14,152 bases of DNA, from contig DAIMYQ010000038.1 of NCBI GenBank assembly GCA_036734385.1, positions 1 to 14,152 of the forward strand, in the 5' to 3' direction. Of this stretch, positions 7,725 to 14,152 are shown in pieces. A program made the position numbers and the translations under genes. The number at the start of each line of letters is the position of its first letter. The stretch's first letter is position 1. The DNA is from JAAYPI01 sp036734385 (lineage in GTDB: Bacteria > Bacteroidota > Bacteroidia > Bacteroidales > Paludibacteraceae). The notes beneath the pieces were generated by a model that was given only the letters and a program-made list of their open reading frames with translations, was not told the origin of the DNA and made no database searches.

Positions 7725-9704
7725 TTAGTTGTATGTTGGCAAATACGATTTTGTTTTTGAATATCGCATCATCTGTTCAATAAATGTTTCATTATAAGTT
7801 GGTATAACATCTTGAATATCACCTTTTTTATCTTTCTTTAAGACGTATAGAGGATTTATAAATCCCCTATATGGACGAATGTTCAACCTTTGATAACGTC
7901 TTAATATTTCGCTGTGCAATTCAGGGTCTATTTTTATGCCGTATGTTTCAATTAATCTTTTAGCAGTATCGTAATCGCCTTCTGATTTTACACGTTGAAT
8001 TTCGGCTAACAGTTGCCCGAAAAGGACTCTCAATTTGCCGTAATCATTAATTACAACGAAGGTTTTATTATCTCTTTTTTCAAATTCTACTACGTTTTCA
8101 TGTTGACCTTTTTCGAACACCCATCGAGCGATAAGTTGCCTATTCCTCATGTGTGATTCTTCAATGCAATCGTTCGGTTTAATACGTACGAGTTGTGTCA
8201 TTAGTCCATTGAGCATAAACTTGTAATATTCAGCCTTATAGGCTTCTTCGTTAGGTAAAAGACCTAATTCTACCATTTTGGAGTCAGCAATGTAGTATAA
8301 ACCAAATAAATCGGCACGTGCTTCCTCAATTGTAGCACCATAAGCTTTCAGTGCGTCAGGAGAAACACCTTCGAGTAATTTACCGGATCCATGTCCCACA
8401 CATTCGTGTAAGTCAGTGTGTAAGTTTCCGGTTATAAATCCATATTTTGCTGACATCTCTATTTCGTGATTGCTCCACATAAATTCTTCAGAAAATCCAT
8501 TGCCTTGTGAAGCTTTATCGTATGCTTCCGTGATGTTTTCAATGGTAACCGATTTAGAGCCATATTCTTGTCTTATCCAATTTGAGTTTGGTAAATTAAT
8601 GCCTATAGGTGTTGCAGGATAGGAATCACCACCTAACATAGCGTTCGTAATTACTTTGGCTGAAACTCCTTTGACTTTTTCTTTCTTAAAACATTTCTCT
8701 ACCGGAGAATGATCTTCAAACCATTGTGCATTTTCACTTATTTTTTTTGTTCTGAGCGTAGCATCTTCATTTTTAAAATTGACTATTGCTTCCCAACTGG
8801 CTTTTATTCCGAGAGGGTCTCCATATGTTTCGATAAAACCGTTTAAAAAGTCGATTTGTGAAGCTGTATCTTTTACCCACAAAATAGAGTATTTATCAAA
8901 TGTTTTTAAATTTCCTGTTTGGTAAAAATCAATTAGCGTCCGGATGATTTCCTTTTGTTGTTCGTTTTCGGCAAATTCTACTGATTTATTCAGTTGAAAT
9001 ATAATGCGTTCTATAGCACGAGAATAGATTCCATTGATTTTCCACGTTTTTTCTACTATTTTTCCATTTTCTTTTTCTAATCGGCTGTTTAATCCATACG
9101 AAATAGGGTCATTATTATTCGGAACCGCCTCATTTCTGTAAAAATATTCGGCTTCTTGTTGTGTGACATTTTTGTAGTAATGGTTTGCCGAGGTTGCGAT
9201 TAAATCTTTTCCTTCAGCCAAGTTTACTCTTTTTTTATCCCTTTCTTTGTCAAAGATAATTGATGTTATTTTTTTACTAAAATCATTGAACGATTCTCCT
9301 TTTTGCAACGGAAAAAGGGCTTGATTAGTGGATGCTAATAATTTTTCAAAATAGGCTTGATTGAATAAGGGTTCTATTTTGTCGGTTGAGTAGTGATGAT
9401 GAATTCCGTTAGAAAACCAAACTCGTTTAAGGTATTCTTCGAAAAGTAAAAACTGAGGGTCTGCTTTATTTATATTTTCGTTTTCATAAATAGCTTCTAA
9501 TGTACGTCTTACACATAAATTGTGTTCGTAATTTTGGTCGAAAAGAATGTCACGACCTTCTTGTGCTGCTTCCGATAAGTAGTAAATGAATAGTTTTTGT
9601 TTCAGCGTAAGATTTTCAAATCCGTCGACTTTATAACGTAGTACCTCAATATCAGCAAATTTATCTACAACGTATTGAAAAGTATCTTTTTCTATATTAT
9701 TCAT
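7725..9704 (-). CDS. Dipeptidyl peptidase III (zinc metallopeptidase, family M49)
   Basis: A 659-residue exopeptidase that removes dipeptides from the N-terminus of short peptides. The zinc site is seen as HECVGH (433-438), giving His433, catalytic Glu434 and His438. The third ligand is Glu461 in EEARAD (460-465). The 28-residue spacing between the two motifs fits the bacterial M49 branch, as in Bacteroides thetaiotaomicron DPP III, which also has Cys inside the HExxGH motif. I chose the ATG at 9704, 2 bases after the upstream stop codon. An in-frame ATG at 9746 would add 14 residues (MGISKRYRYQKQII) and overlap the upstream gene by 40 bases; that extension is basic and does not look like a signal peptide. 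No secretion signal is evident, so a cytoplasmic location is inferred. Very close spacing to the upstream gene suggests translational coupling. Confidence 0.93.
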   Translation of the reverse strand: MNNIEKDTFQYVVDKFADIEVLRYKVDGFENLTLKQKLFIYYLSEAAQEGRDILFDQNYEHNLCVRRTLEAIYENENINKADPQFLLFEEYLKRVWFSNGIHHHYSTDKIEPLFNQAYFEKLLASTNQALFPLQKGESFNDFSKKITSIIFDKERDKKRVNLAEGKDLIATSANHYYKNVTQQEAEYFYRNEAVPNNNDPISYGLNSRLEKENGKIVEKTWKINGIYSRAIERIIFQLNKSVEFAENEQQKEIIRTLIDFYQTGNLKTFDKYSILWVKDTASQIDFLNGFIETYGDPLGIKASWEAIVNFKNEDATLRTKKISENAQWFEDHSPVEKCFKKEKVKGVSAKVITNAMLGGDSYPATPIGINLPNSNWIRQEYGSKSVTIENITEAYDKASQGNGFSEEFMWSNHEIEMSAKYGFITGNLHTDLHECVGHGSGKLLEGVSPDALKAYGATIEEARADLFGLYYIADSKMVELGLLPNEEAYKAEYYKFMLNGLMTQLVRIKPNDCIEESHMRNRQLIARWVFEKGQHENVVEFEKRDNKTFVVINDYGKLRVLFGQLLAEIQRVKSEGDYDTAKRLIETYGIKIDPELHSEILRRYQRLNIRPYRGFINPLYVLKKDKKGDIQDVIPTYNETFIEQMMRYSKTKSYLPTYN

Positions 9705-9706
9705 AA

Positions 9707-10540
9707 TTATTTGTTTTTGATATCTATATCTCTTTGAAATACCCAATAGTTTTTTTTTTGACTATATGCATCAAAAGTAAAATCTGGTCCGTAAAAATAA
9801 AATGTTCCTGTGTAGATGGCATCCGAAGGCGAAAGATGATCAAAAATAAATTGTTTTCTTTTTTTATCGTATTCTAATCCCATTTGGACGTTACTTCCGT
9901 ATTCGAAAACAACACGTTTTTGAAGTTTATTATTCTCTGATTTAAATAAAGGTGATCCAAATGTCATGTTATTTCCATTAATAGTTAACACATCTATAAC
10001 TTTTGTTTTAGTGATACTTTTATAGGTGCTAAATCCAAGAAGCATATATTGTTTTTTCTTTTTGTTTTTGACAGCTTGATAGTACAAAGATCCATACCAG
10101 TCTGTTGTGCTATATTTGGTGTTTATCTCAGGTTTAAACGCCATTTGAGTGGCAACAAAGTAAACCCTTGGTTGTACTTTTTTGTTCGTTTTAAAAAGAA
10201 AAAAGGTATTATATCCCCAATTGCCATTTTTTAAAGGATAATTCCATGAAATAATTCGTAGTAATCCATCATCAGAAAGTATTTTACCGACATATTTTAA
10301 TTTTGCGAACTCATAATCGAAGGATTCTTCTTCTTGTAATGTGTTTTTAAATAATTTTTCTATTTGTGTGTTGACGGAGAGTGTTATGCTGTCAAATTGA
10401 GCCTCTTTTAGCTTTTCAAAAAGTGATTGCAATTGAACCTCTTTTTCGGTAATAGAAGTTGATTGAGCTGATACAGGAATGCTTATCAGCAAAAGTACTA
10501 TTGTAGCAAATAGTTTTGTTGTAAGAATTCGTTGTTTCAT
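9707..10540 (-). CDS. Secreted protein of unknown function
   Basis: A 277-residue protein I do not recognise. Residues 1-25 form a clear signal peptide: a basic start (MKQR, Lys9), a hydrophobic core from about 10 to 21, and a VSA-Q cleavage site after Ala25. Without a lipobox Cys it should be released into the periplasm or anchored only by interaction. The mature part starts with a charged, probably helical stretch (about 30-90). It continues as a Tyr/Phe/Trp- and Lys-rich region that looks mainly beta-stranded, with an aromatic C-terminus (YTGTFYFYGPDFTFDAY). No catalytic motif, repeat or Cys pair stands out. The ATG overlaps the ygiQ stop as ATGA, a 4-base overlap. The stop lies 2 bases before dpp3, so translation is probably coupled on both sides. 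Alternatives include an envelope-associated lineage-specific protein; the gene itself is well supported, its function is not. Confidence 0.85.
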   Translation of the reverse strand: MKQRILTTKLFATIVLLLISIPVSAQSTSITEKEVQLQSLFEKLKEAQFDSITLSVNTQIEKLFKNTLQEEESFDYEFAKLKYVGKILSDDGLLRIISWNYPLKNGNWGYNTFFLFKTNKKVQPRVYFVATQMAFKPEINTKYSTTDWYGSLYYQAVKNKKKKQYMLLGFSTYKSITKTKVIDVLTINGNNMTFGSPLFKSENNKLQKRVVFEYGSNVQMGLEYDKKRKQFIFDHLSPSDAIYTGTFYFYGPDFTFDAYSQKKNYWVFQRDIDIKNK

Positions 10541-12363
10541 GGATAAATAGATTCTATTAAATCAGGACGATTCATGTTTTTTAAATCTTTGATAATTTGG
10601 CTCTTATATTCATGTTGATACCAAAAGAAAAATTTGCGTTGTTCTAATTTTTGTTCGGCACTTTTCGCTACATAAACTTTTTCTAATGTATATGGATTAA
10701 TTCCTGTATAATACATCTCTGTTGCCAATGTCATAGGAGTAGGTGTAAAATCTTGTACTTGCTCCAATTTAAAATTCAAGTTTCTTGTTTTGGCAGCTAA
10801 TTCGGCCATATGTTCTTGTTTGCACCCGGGATGACTTGAAATAAAGTATGGAACAAGCTGTTGATTTAGGTTTTCTTGTTTGTTTATGCGGTCAAAAATG
10901 TGCACGAATTTTTCAAATAATGAAAAAGAAGGTTTACGCATTAAGTTTAAAACTTCGTCATTGGTATGTTCGGGTGCGACTTTTAATCTTCCGGAAACAT
11001 GATTAACAATGAGTTCGTATATATATTTTTCATTTGCTGAATCTGTTTCAGGGTCGTTTGTTTTGTGTAAAAGCATATCATAACGAATGCCACTCCCTAC
11101 AAAAGCCTTTTTAATACCTTTAATTTGGCTTATTTTGCTGTACAATTCAAGCAAAGGTGCATGACTTGTATTTAAGTTTTTGCACACAAATGGGTGAATA
11201 CATGAAGGCTTAGAACACTTTTCGCATATAGTATTATTTTTACCCTTCATTTTGTACATATTTGCCGAAGGTCCTCCAACATCACTCAAATAACCTTTAA
11301 AGTCCTCCATATTGGCAATTTGTTTTATTTCCTCTAATATAGATTTTTCAGAACGGGAGGCAATTGATTTTCCTTGATGTGCAGAGATGGTACAAAACGC
11401 ACATCCACCAAAACATCCACGATGGGAGGTTACGGAAAATTTAATCATTTCGTACGCAGGAATTGTTTTCCCTTTATAGCGAGGATGGGGGAGTCTTGTA
11501 TAGGGTAAATCGAAACTTTTGTCTATTTCATTTTCTGTTAAAACGGAAAAAGGGGGATTTACTACAATAGTTTTATCTTCAATGTTTTGCAATAAACGCT
11601 CTGCTTTTTGAGAATTCGATTGCTCTTCAATATCCCGAAAATTTTGTGCGTGTTTTGTTTTCGATTTTAAGCAATCTTCGTGTGAAAATAATTTTTTAGT
11701 AGCCCATTTTGTTTGAGAAAGTATATGTATGTTTTCTACTGCAAAAGCGGTTTGTGGAATATCTTGTATCTCATTAAAAGAAGCTCCTTTTTGTAATCTG
11801 TCAACTAATTCTATCAATGGTTTTTCGCCCATTCCGTAAATCAGCAAGTTTGCTTGGCTGTCAAATAAGATGCTCGGCTTTAAGGTATTTGACCAATAAT
11901 CATAGTGAGATAATCTTCTCAGCGAAGCTTCTACTCCTCCTATCAAAACAGGGGTATCAGGATATAATTTTTTAAGAATCTTGCAATAGGTAGTTGTTGC
12001 ATAATCAGGACGATATCCAGAACGACCCTCCGGGGTATATGCATCATTCGAACGTAATCTTTTGTTTGCTGTGTAGTGATTTACCATAGAATCCATAGAA
12101 CCCGCAGAAATGCCAAAAAATAAGCGTGGCTTACCTAGTTTTTTGAAGTCTCTTAGGTCATCTCTCCAGTTTGGTTGTGGCACTATAGCAACTTTTAATC
12201 CTTGAGCTTCAAGTGTTCTACCTATAACAGCAGTGCCAAACGAAGGATGATCAACATACGCGTCTCCGGAAAACAGAATAATATCTAATTCCTCCCAACC
12301 TCTCAACTTGACTTCCTTTGAAGTTGTTGGTAGCCAATCTGTTATTTGACAAGGTTGATTCAT
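10537..12363 (-). CDS. ygiQ: YgiQ-family radical SAM protein
   Basis: A 608-residue radical SAM enzyme of the YgiQ (UPF0313) family, of unknown reaction. The N-terminal part (about 1-290) is the family-specific domain, with ILFSGDAYVDHPSFG and IGGVEASLRRLSHYDYW. The radical SAM core carries CFGGCAFC, with Cys317, Cys321 and Cys324 ligating the 4Fe-4S cluster. A second Cys group (Cys380, Cys383, Cys388, Cys394, ahead of KNLNTSH) follows and may bind another metal centre. The C-terminus (from about 530, DFTPTPMTLATEMYYTG) is the family tail, shorter than in E. coli YgiQ (about 739 residues). No signal peptide, so cytoplasmic. It starts 9 bases after the ctpA stop and ends in a 4-base overlap with the next gene, making it an internal operon member. 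The leader has no Shine-Dalgarno site. Confidence 0.95.
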   Translation of the reverse strand: MNQPCQITDWLPTTSKEVKLRGWEELDIILFSGDAYVDHPSFGTAVIGRTLEAQGLKVAIVPQPNWRDDLRDFKKLGKPRLFFGISAGSMDSMVNHYTANKRLRSNDAYTPEGRSGYRPDYATTTYCKILKKLYPDTPVLIGGVEASLRRLSHYDYWSNTLKPSILFDSQANLLIYGMGEKPLIELVDRLQKGASFNEIQDIPQTAFAVENIHILSQTKWATKKLFSHEDCLKSKTKHAQNFRDIEEQSNSQKAERLLQNIEDKTIVVNPPFSVLTENEIDKSFDLPYTRLPHPRYKGKTIPAYEMIKFSVTSHRGCFGGCAFCTISAHQGKSIASRSEKSILEEIKQIANMEDFKGYLSDVGGPSANMYKMKGKNNTICEKCSKPSCIHPFVCKNLNTSHAPLLELYSKISQIKGIKKAFVGSGIRYDMLLHKTNDPETDSANEKYIYELIVNHVSGRLKVAPEHTNDEVLNLMRKPSFSLFEKFVHIFDRINKQENLNQQLVPYFISSHPGCKQEHMAELAAKTRNLNFKLEQVQDFTPTPMTLATEMYYTGINPYTLEKVYVAKSAEQKLEQRKFFFWYQHEYKSQIIKDLKNMNRPDLIESIYP

Positions 12364-12372
12364 TTTTGTTTG

Positions 12373-14019
12373 TTATTTATTTTTTTGAATAAAAATCTGA
12401 TTATATTTTTCTTTGTTTTTCAATAATTCTATAGCAGTGTTTAATTCATTGTCTTTTTTCAGCATTTCCATCATTTCCCCTCGTTGGAAGTAATACCTTT
12501 TAGCGATTTCAACGCTGATAAATTCTTTTATTTCTTCTTTAAAATTATCTAAATCTTTGGATGTGTTATGAGCTAATTTTGCTTCAAGAGCTTTAAATTC
12601 TGCCTCGTTATCGGCATAATAATTTTCTTTTTTTGCTGTTTCAATCAGTTTCTCCAAACTTTTTTGCGTTTGTAGGTCATACGTGAAGTTTTTCTCCAAA
12701 ACAAATTTTTTAAACTCTTCATAATCACTATCCGTAAATACAAAATCGGTAATAGAGGCTATTTTTTCATGTTTTGAACAATATTCTGTTACATAATCGA
12801 ATATTATGTTTTTGGTTAGCAAATAATAACTAATAGTAGAACTAGAAACCACATCTGTTTTAATATCCGGAGAAATTCCTCTTCCATCACGTACTGTTCG
12901 ACCTTTTTTTGTTTTAAACTCGGTAGTCAAACTATCCGGAATTTCTTCTGATTTTTTACTTTCGTTTTTAGAATTGTAATTGATTGCCTGTATGCATCTT
13001 CCGCTAGGAGTATAGTATTTAGCAATCGTAACTTTAAGATTTCCATTGTAATCGAGTGGGTAAGTGCTTTGTACTAAACCTTTTCCAAAGGTGCGATTGC
13101 CAATAATTACAGCTCTATCCAAATCTTGTAATGCTCCGGCAACAATTTCGGCAGCCGACGCTGAATTTTCATTGACTAAAATAGCCAATGGCATATCTAG
13201 TTCTATCGGATTAAAGCTTGTTTTATACGATTTATCTAATTGCTTTAATTTTCCTTTGGTCGAAACAATTTCTTCACCTTTTGGTACAAAAAAGTTGCAA
13301 ATATTTACGGCTTCGCTTAATATTCCTCCTGGATTATTTCTCAAATCAATAATCAAGGAGGTAATTCCTTGCTCTTTTAGTTCTAGTAGTGCTTTTTTGA
13401 CTTCAGAAGAACAATCTTCTGTGAAATTACTTAGACGAATATAACCAACATTACCATATTTACCATGATAAACAACAGGATTGAGATAGATTTTTTCTCT
13501 CGTTATTTCAAAAGACAAAAGTTTTTTCAAATGAGGTCGTTTCACTTTTATACTGACCTTCGTGTCGGGTATACCTTTTAACATGGCACTTACATCACCG
13601 ACGGATTTTCCCTTGGTTATTTTCCCATCAACTTCCAGAATAATATCACCTGCTTTTAAACCTGCTTTATAGGCAGGAGTGTTTTCGTAAATTTCAATAA
13701 TTCTTATTCCGTCCTCATGAGTAGAAATGACAGATCCGATGCCTCCATATTCGCCCGTAGTCATAAATTTAAAATCGTTTGTTTCAGATTCAGGAATGTA
13801 GGTTGTGTAAGGATCCAACTTATTAAGCATTCCATTTATTCCCGCATCAATCATGTCTTCAACAGGAATACTATCAACATAATAGATGTTAAGCTCTTTT
13901 ACTATAGAATTGAAAATATCAAGGTTTTTTGCTAGTGCAAAGTCGCTTTTTTCAGAAGAATTTGCATAAAAGCAACTCAAAATAAAAATGGTGAGCACGG
14001 ATAATGATAATTTTTTCAT
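12373..14019 (-). CDS. Secreted C-terminal processing protease (S41 family) with PDZ domain
   Basis: A 548-residue serine protease of the CtpA/Prc type, which cleaves envelope proteins from their C-terminal ends. The N-terminus has a signal sequence (MKKLSLSVLTIFILSC). Cys16 after ILS could be a lipoprotein site, although Leu at -2 is not ideal; cleavage near ANS-S is the alternative. The LDPYTTY motif (68-74) is typical of the family's N-terminal region. A PDZ domain spans about 90-165, with the GLKAGD segment near 120-125. The catalytic Ser288 lies in NENSASAAE and Lys313 in RTFGKG, 25 residues apart as in E. coli Prc. A Lys/Glu-rich, probably helical C-terminal extension follows (about 410-548). 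It is the first gene of the operon leading to ygiQ, the secreted protein and dpp3. Length suits Bacteroidota members. Confidence 0.95.
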   Translation of the reverse strand: MKKLSLSVLTIFILSCFYANSSEKSDFALAKNLDIFNSIVKELNIYYVDSIPVEDMIDAGINGMLNKLDPYTTYIPESETNDFKFMTTGEYGGIGSVISTHEDGIRIIEIYENTPAYKAGLKAGDIILEVDGKITKGKSVGDVSAMLKGIPDTKVSIKVKRPHLKKLLSFEITREKIYLNPVVYHGKYGNVGYIRLSNFTEDCSSEVKKALLELKEQGITSLIIDLRNNPGGILSEAVNICNFFVPKGEEIVSTKGKLKQLDKSYKTSFNPIELDMPLAILVNENSASAAEIVAGALQDLDRAVIIGNRTFGKGLVQSTYPLDYNGNLKVTIAKYYTPSGRCIQAINYNSKNESKKSEEIPDSLTTEFKTKKGRTVRDGRGISPDIKTDVVSSSTISYYLLTKNIIFDYVTEYCSKHEKIASITDFVFTDSDYEEFKKFVLEKNFTYDLQTQKSLEKLIETAKKENYYADNEAEFKALEAKLAHNTSKDLDNFKEEIKEFISVEIAKRYYFQRGEMMEMLKKDNELNTAIELLKNKEKYNQIFIQKNK

Positions 14020-14048
14020 TTTTTAAGGATGTTATAAGTGAAACCTCA

Positions 14049-14056
14049 CAAAAATA
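14049..14056 (-). promoter_or_regulatory. Predicted promoter (-7 box) of the ctpA-ygiQ-dpp3 operon
   Basis: On the minus strand, TATTTTTG matches TAnnTTTG and lies 29 bases upstream of the ctpA start codon. The -33 position falls within the terminator hairpin of the preceding tRNA, and no TTG is seen there. It is therefore a weak prediction, and the leader would be only about 25 bases. Confidence 0.4.
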
Positions 14057-14069
14057 GTATTTATAAACT

Positions 14070-14098
14070 AAAAAACCGAACATTTCTGTTCGGTTTTT
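14070..14098 (-). terminator. Rho-independent terminator of tRNA-Asn
   Basis: A perfect 12-bp stem (14071-14082 with 14087-14098; core CCGAACA/TGTTCGG) encloses a 4-base loop. On the minus strand it ends in six T. It starts right after the tRNA 3' end, so the tRNA unit should end here and ctpA should start from its own promoter. Confidence 0.85.
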
Positions 14099-14099
14099 G

Positions 14100-14152
14100 C
14101 TCTCCCTCTTGGACTTGAACCAAGGACCCTCTGATTAACAGTCAGATGCTCT
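14100..14152 (-). tRNA. tRNA-Asn (anticodon GUU), 5' part cut by the window end
   Basis: The minus strand shows the 3' portion of a tRNA. The anticodon stem TCTGA/TCAGA encloses the loop CTGTTAA with anticodon GUU (14137-14139). The T arm CTTGG/CCAAG holds a TTCAAGT loop. The 3' acceptor strand is AGGGAGA, with discriminator G at 14100, as usual for tRNA-Asn. CCA is not encoded. Most of the D arm and the 5' acceptor strand lie beyond 14152. Confidence 0.93.

Noticed and set aside
9705..9746. In-frame upstream ATG of dpp3 at 9746
   Set aside because: It would overlap the preceding gene by 40 bases and add a basic, non-conserved-looking 14 residues. The ATG at 9704, 2 bases after the upstream stop, is the better start.
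13064..13444. A 126-codon plus-strand open frame inside ctpA
   Set aside because: It is antisense to the conserved protease core and has no family features; it is a shadow of the real gene.

Overview
The window looks like ordinary chromosome from a low-GC member of the Bacteroidota, most likely Bacteroidales. The clues are promoters of the Bacteroidota type (TAnnTTTG with an upstream TTG/TTTG), start codons with A-rich leaders instead of Shine-Dalgarno sites, tRNA genes without an encoded CCA, and protein types typical of that phylum: a divergent membrane pyrophosphatase, a 4-alpha-glucanotransferase with two CBM20 domains, and a bacterial M49 dipeptidyl peptidase III. I see no insertion sequence, phage gene, CRISPR array, toxin pair or recognisable defence system.

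Layout. Positions 1-2600 hold a promoter, hppA (a membrane ion-pumping pyrophosphatase, + strand) and its terminator. Positions 2731-2940 hold a complete minus-strand tRNA-Pro(UGG) unit with promoter, gene and terminator. Positions 2991-4793 hold aspS (aspartyl-tRNA synthetase, + strand). A 14-bp hairpin at 4821-4852 separates aspS from the convergent malQ and can terminate both. The rest is on the minus strand. Read in transcription order, it runs: the 3' two thirds of a tRNA-Asn(GUU), cut by the window end; its terminator; ctpA (secreted S41 protease); ygiQ (radical SAM protein); an unrecognised secreted protein; dpp3 (zinc dipeptidyl peptidase III); a 151-base gap with a promoter candidate; and malQ.

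How the genes fit together. ctpA, ygiQ, the secreted protein and dpp3 are separated by +9, -4 and +2 bases, so they almost certainly form one operon. malQ may be read through from it, but has its own promoter candidate and a LacI-like palindrome upstream. ctpA and dpp3 are both peptidases, one acting in the envelope and the other probably in the cytoplasm. malQ handles maltose and maltodextrins. hppA, tRNA-Pro, aspS and tRNA-Asn are housekeeping functions in separate transcription units.

Most of this is conserved core biology. The points most worth a second look are the unrecognised secreted protein wedged between ygiQ and dpp3, the plant-DPE2-like architecture of malQ, the divergent motifs of the pyrophosphatase, and the possible operator upstream of malQ. 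No gene-free stretch longer than 300 bases exists once tRNA-Pro is counted. Positions 2601-2730 hold only a weak AT-rich hairpin.
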